32,844 nucleotides of DNA, taken from Bacteroidales bacterium UBA4866. GTDB taxonomy: Bacteria > Bacteroidota > Bacteroidia > Bacteroidales > P3. Shown here one piece after another: positions 1 to 7,150 of this stretch (within the stretch, counting starts at the first letter, position 1; every line of letters begins with the position of its first letter). The position numbers and the translations under genes were made by a program. The DNA is taken from contig DHDW01000024.1 of assembly GCA_002399565.1 (NCBI GenBank), positions 15,071 to 47,914 on the forward strand, written 5' to 3'. The notes below the pieces were generated by a model. The model was given only the letters and a program-made list of their open reading frames with translations, was not told where the DNA came from and searched no databases.

Positions 1-941
1 GAGATGTTATGATTGATTCATACATGTGGGGAAAGGTTGATAGAATTTCTCCTGAGGCTCCTGTTCCTATTGCAACAATTGTCAAAACAGAAGACCGTTT
101 GGGAGGAGCAGCAAATGTTGCATTAAATATTAAAGCTATGGGAGCTAACCCAATTTTATGTTCAGTTGTGGGACACGACCCAAAGGCTAAAAGTATTCTT
201 TCTTTAATGAAAAAACTAAACATCACTAAAGATGGAATTTTACTTTCAAAGGAAAGAGAAACAACCGTTAAAACAAGGATATTAGGCAATAAAATACAAA
301 TGCTAAGAGTTGACCAAGAAATAACAACTCCTCTAAATGAAAAAGATGAGAACGATTTTATTGGTTCAATATTCAATATAATTAATTCAACAAAGATTGA
401 TTCCATAATATTTCAAGACTACGACAAGGGAGTAATTACACCAAACGTTATTTCGGAAGTTGTCAAACTTGCAAACAAGAAAGAAATCCCAACAGCTGTT
501 GACCCAAAGAAAAAGAATTTTCTTGAATATAAAAACGTTACCCTTTTCAAACCAAATCTAAAGGAACTAAAGGAAGGATTGAAAATTGAATTTGACCTTC
601 CTTCAATGGATAATTTGATTGATGCTTCAAATCTTTTGCATCATAGAATAAAATCTCAAATGATATTCATCACTCTAAGCGAAAATGGAGTATTTATTGC
701 TGACTACGGCTTAAAGCAAAACAATATGGTTATAATACCTGCACACAAAAGGTCTATTTCCGATGTTTCGGGAGCTGGCGATACAGTTATTAGTGTTGCT
801 TCTCTATGTTTGGCTCTAAAACTTCCATTTAAAACAGTTGCTGAAATATCTAATCTTGCAGGAGGTTTGGTTTGCGAACAAGTTGGAGTTGTTCCAATCA
901 ACAAACAATTGCTTTTAAGTGAAGTGTGCAATAAACTATAG
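1..941 (+). CDS. rfaE1: D-glycero-beta-D-manno-heptose-7-phosphate kinase-like PfkB-family kinase (5' end cut by window)
   Basis: PfkB/ribokinase-fold sugar kinase, most like the kinase domain of HldE/RfaE, which phosphorylates heptose 7-phosphate in the cytoplasm for ADP-heptose and LPS core synthesis. The frame is open from base 3 and reads Asp-Val before the first visible Met (base 9). Family members continue as GDVMIDSYMWG, so that Met is internal and roughly 15-20 N-terminal residues lie outside the window. Visible signs: the substrate-side stretch DRISPEAPVP, the RLGGAANVALNI motif, DYDKGV, the VDPKK strand, and the anion-hole and catalytic motif DVSGAGD at about residues 252-258 counted from base 9. 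There is no C-terminal cytidylyltransferase domain, so this is the stand-alone kinase form. The next gene follows after 31 bp on the same strand. Other PfkB sugar kinases are the alternative, but the N-terminal motif is specific enough to favour RfaE1. Confidence 0.85.
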   Translation, partial: DVMIDSYMWGKVDRISPEAPVPIATIVKTEDRLGGAANVALNIKAMGANPILCSVVGHDPKAKSILSLMKKLNITKDGILLSKERETTVKTRILGNKIQMLRVDQEITTPLNEKDENDFIGSIFNIINSTKIDSIIFQDYDKGVITPNVISEVVKLANKKEIPTAVDPKKKNFLEYKNVTLFKPNLKELKEGLKIEFDLPSMDNLIDASNLLHHRIKSQMIFITLSENGVFIADYGLKQNNMVIIPAHKRSISDVSGAGDTVISVASLCLALKLPFKTVAEISNLAGGLVCEQVGVVPINKQLLLSEVCNKL

Positions 942-972
942 GGAATAATCGTAATTATAAATAAAAAAGAGT

Positions 973-2130
973 ATGAAGAATTTTATGTTTTATAATCCAA
1001 CTCAAATAGTTTTTGGGAAGGATACGATTAAGAAATTAGATAAATTAGTTCCTCAAGAAAGTAGAGTTTTAATTACCTATGGAGGAGGAAGCATAAAGAG
1101 AAATGGGGTTTATGACCAAGTTATTCAAGCCTTAGGAAATAGAAAAGTGTTTGAATTTGGATCAATTGAACCCAATCCTCACTACGAAACATGTTTGAAA
1201 TGTGTTGATTTCATTAAGGAAAATAATATTGATTTTGTTCTTGCTGTTGGAGGAGGAAGTGTTATTGATGCAACTAAGTTTATTGTTGCTGCCTCATTAT
1301 ATGAAGGAGAAGACAAATGGGAAATTCTTCTTACAGGAGGGAATAAAATAACTAAGGCAATGCCTTTTGGAACAGTTTTAACCTTGCCTGCAACTGCATC
1401 AGAAATGAATAATGGAGCAGTTATAACTAAGAAAGAAACATTGGAGAAATTGGCTTTCCATAGTGAACATTGCTTCCCTAAGTTTTCAATATTAGACCCT
1501 CAAACAACCTTTACTTTGCCAGAAAGACAAATTGCAAACGGAATAGCTGATACTTTTGTTCATGTTATGGAGCAATATTTAACCTATCCCGTAAGAAATC
1601 AAATTTCAGATCGCTTTGCAGAAAGTATAATCATAACCCTTATTGAAGAAGCACCAAAAGTTTTTAAAGACCCAATGGACTATGAGGTTAGAGCAAACTT
1701 AATGTGGGCTGCAACAATGGGATTAAATGGATGGATTGCTTGTGGCGCTGTTCAAGATTGGGCAACTCACATGATTGGGCACGAGCTTACTGCCTTCCAC
1801 GACATTGACCATGGAACAACTCTTTCAATTGTACTCCCAGGAGTTATGAGAGTTATGAAAGATGAAAAGGGAGAAAAGATTATTCAGTTTGGAGAAAGAG
1901 TATTTGGAATTAAGGAAGGAAGCAAAGAAGAAAGAATTGAAAAAACAATTAAAGCAACTGAAGAATTCTTTGAATCAATTTGCATCCCAACACGTTTAAG
2001 CCATGTTGGATTAAATGAAAATTGCATTGAACCAATTGTTCAGAGAATGAAAGAAAGAAATTGGTCTTTAGGTGAGAATGGTACAATTAATTACGAAAAA
2101 GTTCGTTTGATTCTTTTAGACAGATTATAG
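973..2130 (+). CDS. Iron-containing alcohol dehydrogenase (YqhD/butanol dehydrogenase type)
   Basis: Group III metal-dependent alcohol dehydrogenase that reduces aldehydes with NAD(P)H in the cytoplasm. The 385-residue length is normal for the YqhD/BdhA branch. The nucleotide-binding loop GGGSVIDATK is near residue 93. The four expected metal ligands are present: D193 and H197 in ADTFVHVMEQ, and H266 and H280 in the HMIGHE...FHDIDHG segment. This spacing matches the Asp-His-His-His set of the family almost residue for residue. The true substrate cannot be read from sequence; butanal, propanal or toxic short aldehydes are all possible. The gene lies 31 bp after the kinase and 10 bp before porT, so co-transcription is likely, but no pathway link to either neighbour is evident. 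Confidence 0.92.
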   Translation: MKNFMFYNPTQIVFGKDTIKKLDKLVPQESRVLITYGGGSIKRNGVYDQVIQALGNRKVFEFGSIEPNPHYETCLKCVDFIKENNIDFVLAVGGGSVIDATKFIVAASLYEGEDKWEILLTGGNKITKAMPFGTVLTLPATASEMNNGAVITKKETLEKLAFHSEHCFPKFSILDPQTTFTLPERQIANGIADTFVHVMEQYLTYPVRNQISDRFAESIIITLIEEAPKVFKDPMDYEVRANLMWAATMGLNGWIACGAVQDWATHMIGHELTAFHDIDHGTTLSIVLPGVMRVMKDEKGEKIIQFGERVFGIKEGSKEERIEKTIKATEEFFESICIPTRLSHVGLNENCIEPIVQRMKERNWSLGENGTINYEKVRLILLDRL

Positions 2131-2140
2131 TATAAAAAGA

Positions 2141-2848
2141 ATGAGAAAACCTATCTTATTATTAATTTTATCGCTTTTCCTTGCTTTAAGTCTTACGGCT
2201 CAACGACGACCACAAAACTTGCCTCACTACGATGAAAAAATAGTTCATTTTGGGTTTCTCTTAGGTTATAATCAATTCTCTGCCCTATTGAAAGTTAAGG
2301 ACCCACTTCCTGAACCTGATAAGGTTGTAGGGATGAATATTGATTCTCAACATGGATTTCAAGTTGGGGTTATTGGAGATTTAAAGATTTTTGAATACTT
2401 ACGCTTAAGATTAACACCGACAATTAGTTTTGGAGAAAGGAAGTTTAATTATAATGTTATTGATGACAAGGGAATATACAAAACTGAGTCAACAAACATT
2501 GAAGCCATTTATTTGGAAACTCCTTTAGAATTTAAAATTCAATCAAGACGTTGGAGAGACTTTCGCCCATATGTAATTGCAGGGGGAAAACATGCCTACG
2601 ACTTAGCATCACTAAAAAAGAAGAAAATTGCAGAAGAAGATTTGCTCCTTAGAGTAGAAAACACCGATTGGATGTACACTCTTGGTGCTGGTTTTGATTT
2701 CTATTTGCAATACTTTAAGTTTGGTATTGAACTTAAATCTTCCTTTAGTTTCAACAATATGCATATTCCAGAACCTCAAAAACCATTCTCCAACATAATT
2801 GATAAATACAAAACAAGGATATTCTACATCACACTAACATTTGAATAG
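2141..2848 (+). CDS. porT: PorT-family outer-membrane beta-barrel protein (type IX secretion/gliding)
   Basis: A 235-residue secreted protein with an N-terminal signal peptide (basic MRK, long Leu-rich core, cleavage expected after the Ala of LTAQ). The mature part has alternating hydrophobic and polar beta-strand character and ends in a Phe-containing strand (ITLTFE), as expected for an outer-membrane barrel. The order of blocks resembles the PorT family: FGFLLGYN near the N-terminus, HGFQVGVIGD, an RLTPTISFGER strand, the YLETPLEFK block, RPYVIAGG, and a final YxFGIELKxSF block. PorT is needed for the type IX secretion system, which is restricted to Bacteroidota, and this supports the taxonomic reading of the window. 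The gene begins 10 bp after the alcohol dehydrogenase. The assignment rests on remembered family motifs; an unspecified PorT-like barrel is the fallback. Confidence 0.83.
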   Translation: MRKPILLLILSLFLALSLTAQRRPQNLPHYDEKIVHFGFLLGYNQFSALLKVKDPLPEPDKVVGMNIDSQHGFQVGVIGDLKIFEYLRLRLTPTISFGERKFNYNVIDDKGIYKTESTNIEAIYLETPLEFKIQSRRWRDFRPYVIAGGKHAYDLASLKKKKIAEEDLLLRVENTDWMYTLGAGFDFYLQYFKFGIELKSSFSFNNMHIPEPQKPFSNIIDKYKTRIFYITLTFE

Positions 2849-2894
2849 TATTTCAAATAACCTCTCTTATTTTTCCCTTATAAACAACAAAAAA

Positions 2895-4496
2895 ATGATA
2901 AAAGAAATAGAAATTAACCTATTGCCTGAAGATTTGGTAAGCCAAGAGGTTATAAAAAGAGCAATTGCAAAGAAAACAAGAATAAAGTTAATTGATATTC
3001 TTAGCTGTGAGGTTATAAGAAAGAGTATTGATGCAAGAAAGAAACCAATATCATATAGAGTAAAGCTTAGTCTTAATCTTCAAGACAAAAAAGAAAAGCT
3101 TGAGGAGGTAAGAGATGAGAATAATTCTCTTCCAACAAAAGACATAAGCCCTAAAAAGAGAGAATATAAAGATGTTCACAACTCTAAGCCAGTAATTGTT
3201 ATTGGTGCTGGTCCTGCAGGATTGTTTGCAAGTTTGAAGCTTATTGAAAAAGGATTTAAGCCTATAATTATTGAAAGGGGACAGTCTGTTAGTGAAAGGA
3301 AAATTGATATTGCACAAATTGTTCGTCAAAGGGAAATCAATTCAGAATCCAATTGGTGTTTTGGTGAAGGAGGTGCAGGAACTTTTTCTGATGGTAAGCT
3401 TTACACTCGTTCCAATAAAAGAGGAAATATTGATGAAGTTTTGGATATTTTCATTGAGCATGGAGCAGACAAAGATATTAAAATAGAAGCTCATGCACAT
3501 ATAGGAACAGATAAGCTGTCTTCAATAATTAAGAATATTCGTAAAACTATTGAAACCTATGGTGGAGAATATCATTTCAACACAAAGGTTGTTGATTTCA
3601 TCACTAAAGACAATAAAATAAAGGGAGTTATCACTCAAAAAGGAGACAAGATTGAAGCGGATAATGTAATTCTTGCAACAGGACATAGTGCAAGGGATAT
3701 TTATTATTTGTTTGATGCAAAGAAATGGGCTATTCAGGCAAAACCTTTTGCAATGGGAGTTAGAATTGAACATCCTCAAGAACTGATTAATCAAATTCAA
3801 TATCACTCTTCCAACTATTCAAAACTTCTTCCTCCAGCATCCTACTCTTTAGCATATACAAACAATGAAAGAGGAGTTTTCTCTTTTTGCATGTGTCCAG
3901 GAGGTATGATAATACCTGCCTCAACAAATAATGGAGAATTGGTTGTTAATGGAATGTCCAACTCTTTAAGAAGCTCTCCTTTTGCCAATTCAGGGATGGT
4001 AGTAAGTGTTAACGAAGAAGACGCAAAGGAATTTAGCAAATATGGAGCTTTATCTCTAATGAAACTTCAAGAGGATGCTGAAAAGAAAATGTTTGAAGCA
4101 GCAGACAACAGCATTGCAGCACCAGCACAACGCTTAACCGATTTTCTTAAAAACACCCCTTCCTCAGCCCTAAGCCCAACATCTTATTTATGTGGAGTTG
4201 TGCCAACTAATCTTAATAAGGTTTTGCCTAAGTTTATTTCCTCATCGCTCCATAATGCATTCAATGATTTTGGAAGAAAGATGAAAGGATTTATAACTCA
4301 TGAGGCTAATCTAATTGGTTTAGAATCTCGCACCTCATCTCCCGTTCGCATTCCAAGAGATAAGGAAACCCTCCAACATATTCAAATCTCTGGTCTTTAT
4401 CCTTGTGGAGAAGGAGCAGGATTAGCTGGAGGGATAACTTCAAGTGCAATTGATGGAATAAATATTGCTAATAAAATTGCAGAATTAAATAAATAA
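2895..4496 (+). CDS. NAD(P)/FAD-dependent dehydrogenase, COG2509 type
   Basis: A 533-residue flavoprotein of the uncharacterised FAD-dependent dehydrogenase family often found in anaerobes. Residues 1 to about 95 form a basic N-terminal domain. A dinucleotide-binding Rossmann motif follows at about residues 99-125 (VIGAGPAGLFASLKL, ending in the acidic residue of IIIERG). Further family marks are CFGEGGAGTFSDGKLYTR, a central ATGHSARD second FAD motif, and the C-terminal LYPCGEGAGLAGGITSSAIDG block that closes over the flavin. An in-frame ATG at 2841 would overlap porT by 8 bp and add 18 residues (MNSISNN...) unlike the family. I chose the Met at 2895, which starts directly at MIKEIEINL. Substrate and partner are unknown. 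It is the last gene before a 441-bp gap. Confidence 0.88.
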   Translation: MIKEIEINLLPEDLVSQEVIKRAIAKKTRIKLIDILSCEVIRKSIDARKKPISYRVKLSLNLQDKKEKLEEVRDENNSLPTKDISPKKREYKDVHNSKPVIVIGAGPAGLFASLKLIEKGFKPIIIERGQSVSERKIDIAQIVRQREINSESNWCFGEGGAGTFSDGKLYTRSNKRGNIDEVLDIFIEHGADKDIKIEAHAHIGTDKLSSIIKNIRKTIETYGGEYHFNTKVVDFITKDNKIKGVITQKGDKIEADNVILATGHSARDIYYLFDAKKWAIQAKPFAMGVRIEHPQELINQIQYHSSNYSKLLPPASYSLAYTNNERGVFSFCMCPGGMIIPASTNNGELVVNGMSNSLRSSPFANSGMVVSVNEEDAKEFSKYGALSLMKLQEDAEKKMFEAADNSIAAPAQRLTDFLKNTPSSALSPTSYLCGVVPTNLNKVLPKFISSSLHNAFNDFGRKMKGFITHEANLIGLESRTSSPVRIPRDKETLQHIQISGLYPCGEGAGLAGGITSSAIDGINIANKIAELNK

Positions 4497-4508
4497 AAAT
4501 CAAATTAA

Positions 4509-4541
4509 TTGCATTCAATTTAAAAAAAATATATATATTTG
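4509..4541 (+). promoter_or_regulatory. Bacteroidota-type promoter upstream of the HU-HIG gene
   Basis: TTG at 4509-4511 and TATATTTG at 4534-4541, 22 bp apart. The second box is an exact match to the Bacteroidota -7 consensus TAnnTTTG. A transcript would begin near 4548 and carry a leader of about 390 nt before the HU-HIG start codon. The match is clear, but AT-rich DNA yields some chance hits. Confidence 0.5.
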
Positions 4542-4937
4542 CATGCTCCCAAAAAGAATATTTGAGGGGATTATTGTTTTCTCGTTTTTCTAAGTTCTAT
4601 ATGTTTTGATGCAATTTTTGCATAAAACTTATTGCACCATTTTAAAACACTGATTATAATATACATATATAAATAAAACGCTCTTTGAAAACTGCAAAAA
4701 CAAATCTACAAAATTTACACGCCGTGTTTCGATATTTTACACGCCGTGTTTCGATACGTTTGACGCCGTGTTTTGATGCTTCAGACGCCGTGTTTTGATG
4801 CGTTTGACGGCGTGTAAATTTTACCTGTTCACTTTATGAAATTTAATGACTGATTATTAGTGAGATATAATTAAATAAAAAAGGGATTAAAAACCCTTTA
4901 ATTAATATTTTTTTTGTTTAACTTAATACCAATATTT
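4542..4937 (+). other. Long untranslated leader/intergenic region before the HU-HIG gene
   Basis: No coding frame is supported here. Apart from the 22-bp repeat array (4710-4822), it contains an AT-rich stretch, a short dyad (gatgcaatttttgcat near 4609-4624), and a small hairpin-like pair of AAGGG/CCCTTT runs near 4880-4900. If the promoter at 4509-4541 is used, all of this is transcribed as the 5' leader of the nucleoid-protein gene. Confidence 0.4.
4710..4822. repeat. 22-bp-period tandem array (4 full units plus an inverted end unit)
   Basis: The 15-bp core acgccgtgttt(c/t)gat begins at 4719, 4741, 4763 and 4785, exactly 22 bp apart. A fifth, altered unit acggcgtgt begins at 4807. The 7 bp between cores vary: attttac, acgtttg, gcttcag, gcgtttg. 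The outer edges form a perfect 16-bp inverted repeat, 4710-4725 against 4807-4822, so the whole array can close into one stem. It is GC-rich compared with its surroundings. Not a CRISPR array: the units are far too short. Confidence 0.9.
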
Positions 4938-5372
4938 ATGGCATTAGAAATTGTAGGGGTCGAACGTAAAGTTACCGTTGGACCTGAGCCAGGGATGAAA
5001 TTCATGGCTAAATTAAAAAAAGGCAGAAAGGTTCCTATGACCCAGATTTACAAAGATGTTACTGATTTGTCTTCTCTTTCAAGAGGGGATATTAAAAACA
5101 CTGTCGACAATCTGTGGTTAGTTATAGGTAAGTACTTGGCTGACGGAAGAGATGTTGATTTAGGTGAGTTTGGCGAATTTAAAATTAGTATTAGCGCAAA
5201 GGCAGTTGATACTCTTGAAGAGGTTACAGCTGAAACCATCAGAAGACCAAAGGTTATATTCCGTATGGGCAAGGAATGGCGAAACTTGTTGGAGGATACA
5301 CCAAAAGTTTTAGGCTCTTTGGACATGAAAGGCTACAAGTCAAGAAAGTCAACAGAGCAGGAAAATCCTTAA
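4938..5372 (+). CDS. HU family DNA-binding protein (HU-HIG type)
   Basis: Small basic nucleoid-associated protein of the Bacteroidota-specific HU-HIG group: an HU/IHF fold with an extended N-terminus, binding DNA in the cytoplasm. An upstream in-frame ATG at 4914 would add MFNLIPIF. I chose 4938 because MALEIVGVERKVTVG is a typical start. The predicted protein has 144 residues. It shows the helical dimerisation part (TQIYKDVTDLSSLSRGDIKNTVDNLW), then the GEFGEFKISIS beta-arm segment, a PKVIFRMGKEWR strand, and a charged tail of about 35 residues. It stands alone downstream of a long leader that carries the 22-bp repeat array. Autoregulation through that array is an attractive idea, but nothing in the sequence proves it. 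The gene converges on ettA. Confidence 0.85.
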   Translation: MALEIVGVERKVTVGPEPGMKFMAKLKKGRKVPMTQIYKDVTDLSSLSRGDIKNTVDNLWLVIGKYLADGRDVDLGEFGEFKISISAKAVDTLEEVTAETIRRPKVIFRMGKEWRNLLEDTPKVLGSLDMKGYKSRKSTEQENP

Positions 5373-5380
5373 AAATAAAG

Positions 5381-5452
5381 AGCTTAATGACTTTAAAGAC
5401 TTTAATGTCCTTAAGGTTGTTAAGCTCCTTAAACTTTTTAAGCTTCTTAAAT
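5381..5452. repeat. 9-bp-period NNNTTAANN array (8 units)
   Basis: Eight consecutive 9-mers carry TTAA at the same phase, with TTAA starting at 5384, 5393, 5402, 5411, 5420, 5429, 5438 and 5447. The flanking bases differ from unit to unit. The array lies between the convergent HU-HIG and ettA stop codons. A short dyad (gagcttaa 5380-5387, ttaagctc 5420-5427) falls inside it, so it might also serve as a weak bidirectional terminator. Confidence 0.8.
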
Positions 5453-5458
5453 TAATCT

Positions 5459-7141
5459 TTAATCAGCAATCAGTTTTTTGTATCTTGGTCTTTTTGGTGT
5501 TATATCTCCTAAACGTTTCTTGCGGTTTTCTTCATATTCTGAATAAGAACCTTCAAAGAAATACACTTCAGAATCTCCTTCAAAGGCAAGAATATGGGTT
5601 GCAATTCTGTCTAAAAACCATCTATCGTGGGAAATAACTACTGCACAGCCAGCAAAGTTTTCCAAACCTTCTTCAAGTGCTCGAAGGGTATTGATGTCAA
5701 TATCATTCGTTGGCTCATCCAGTAGCAAAACATTAGCTTCTGATTTAAGTGTTAGGGCTAAATGCAAACGATTTCTTTCTCCTCCAGAAAGTATTCCTGT
5801 CTTCTTGCTTTGGTCAGTGCCTGAAAAATTGAAACGAGAAACATAAGCTCTTGAGTTGATTAGTCTTCCTCCCATTTGAATTTGTTCATTGCCTTCTGAA
5901 ACAACTTCCCAAACTGTTTTCTCTGGGTCAATATCGCTATGTTGCTGATCAACATAACCTACCTTAACTGTTTCTCCAACATCAAATGTTCCATTTTCAG
6001 GTTGTTGAAAGCCCATAATCATTCTAAAGAGTGTTGTTTTACCTGCTCCATTAGGTCCTATAACTCCAACAATTCCTGCTGGTGGAAGAGAAAATGTTAG
6101 GTTTTCAAAAAGAAGTCTTTCTCCAAAAGCTTTGCTAACTCCATTGGCTTCAATAACCTTTGTTCCCAAACGAGGACCGTTAGGAATAAAGATTTCCAAA
6201 CGTTCTTCTTTTTCTTTAGTATCTTGTGAAAGCATTTGTTCATAAGCACTCAAACGAGCCTTTCCTTTGGCTTGACGAGCCTTAGGACTCATTCTAACCC
6301 ATTCCAACTCTCTTTCAAGAGTTTTCTTTCTCTTGCTTTCGGTTTTTTGTTCCATCTCCATTCGCTTGGTTTTTTGGTCAAGCCATGAAGAATAGTTGCC
6401 TTCCCATGGTATTCCTTCTCCTCTGTCAAGTTCCAAAATCCATCCAGCAACATTATCTAAGAAATATCTATCATGGGTTACTGCAATAACTGTTCCTTTG
6501 TATTGATGAAGGTGTTGTTCTAACCAGTCAATTGATTCGGCATCAAGGTGGTTGGTTGGCTCATCTAAAAGTAGAATGTCTGGTTCTTGAAGCAATAGTC
6601 TGCAAAGTGCTACTCTTCTTCTTTCTCCTCCTGAAAGAGTGCCTACAATAGCATCTTCTTCTGGACAACGAAGTGCATCCATTGCTCTTTCAAGTTTATT
6701 ATCAAGATTCCAAGCATCGTGTTGTTCCATAAGCTCCATAACCTCTCCTTGACGTTCCATTAGTTTGTTCATCTCATCATCGCTCATTGGCTCAGAGAAT
6801 TTCAAATTAATCTCATCATATTCTTTAATTATGTCAGCTACTTCCTTAACGCCTTCCATAACTACTTCCTTAACGGTTTTTCCATCATCCAACTTTGGCT
6901 CTTGCTCCAAATATCCAACACTATATCCTGGTGAGAAATGCACCTCTCCTTGATGCGAATGGTCTAAACCTGCAATAATCTTCAAAAGGGTTGATTTCCC
7001 TGAACCGTTTAAACCAATTATCCCTATCTTTGCTCCATAGTAAAATGATAGATAAATATCCTTCAAAACCTGCTTGTTTGGTGGATATGTTTTACCCACT
7101 CCTACCATTGAGAATATTATCTTCTTGTCGTCTAATGCCAT
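5459..7141 (-). CDS. ettA: Energy-dependent translational throttle protein EttA (ABC-F ATPase)
   Basis: A 560-residue ABC-F protein, close to the usual EttA length of about 555. EttA binds the ribosomal E site and gates the first peptide bond according to ATP/ADP level. There are two nucleotide-binding domains and no membrane segments. NBD1: Walker A GLNGSGKST (43-51), signature LSGGE (169-173), Walker B ILLLDEP (189-195). The charged arm insertion lies at about 95-140, which is EttA-like. The P-site linker region follows at about 255-310, rich in Lys, Arg and Glu. NBD2: Walker A GPNGAGKTT (362-370), signature LSGGE (451-455), Walker B VLLLDEP (471-477). The start is 9 bp after the recJ stop, so the two genes are probably one transcript driven from upstream of recJ. 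Confidence 0.95.
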   Translation of the reverse strand: MALDDKKIIFSMVGVGKTYPPNKQVLKDIYLSFYYGAKIGIIGLNGSGKSTLLKIIAGLDHSHQGEVHFSPGYSVGYLEQEPKLDDGKTVKEVVMEGVKEVADIIKEYDEINLKFSEPMSDDEMNKLMERQGEVMELMEQHDAWNLDNKLERAMDALRCPEEDAIVGTLSGGERRRVALCRLLLQEPDILLLDEPTNHLDAESIDWLEQHLHQYKGTVIAVTHDRYFLDNVAGWILELDRGEGIPWEGNYSSWLDQKTKRMEMEQKTESKRKKTLERELEWVRMSPKARQAKGKARLSAYEQMLSQDTKEKEERLEIFIPNGPRLGTKVIEANGVSKAFGERLLFENLTFSLPPAGIVGVIGPNGAGKTTLFRMIMGFQQPENGTFDVGETVKVGYVDQQHSDIDPEKTVWEVVSEGNEQIQMGGRLINSRAYVSRFNFSGTDQSKKTGILSGGERNRLHLALTLKSEANVLLLDEPTNDIDINTLRALEEGLENFAGCAVVISHDRWFLDRIATHILAFEGDSEVYFFEGSYSEYEENRKKRLGDITPKRPRYKKLIAD

Positions 7142-7150
7142 AAAAATTTA

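Noticed and set aside
4710..4822. CRISPR array
   Set aside because: Units of 22 bp with only 7 variable bases are far below CRISPR repeat-spacer size, the 'spacers' are too short to be informative, and no cas gene is present. The same applies to the other three arrays.
5380..5427. Stand-alone intrinsic terminator between HU-HIG and ettA
   Set aside because: The dyad gagcttaa/ttaagctc is a by-product of the phased TTAA array, has a 32-nt loop and no T-run.
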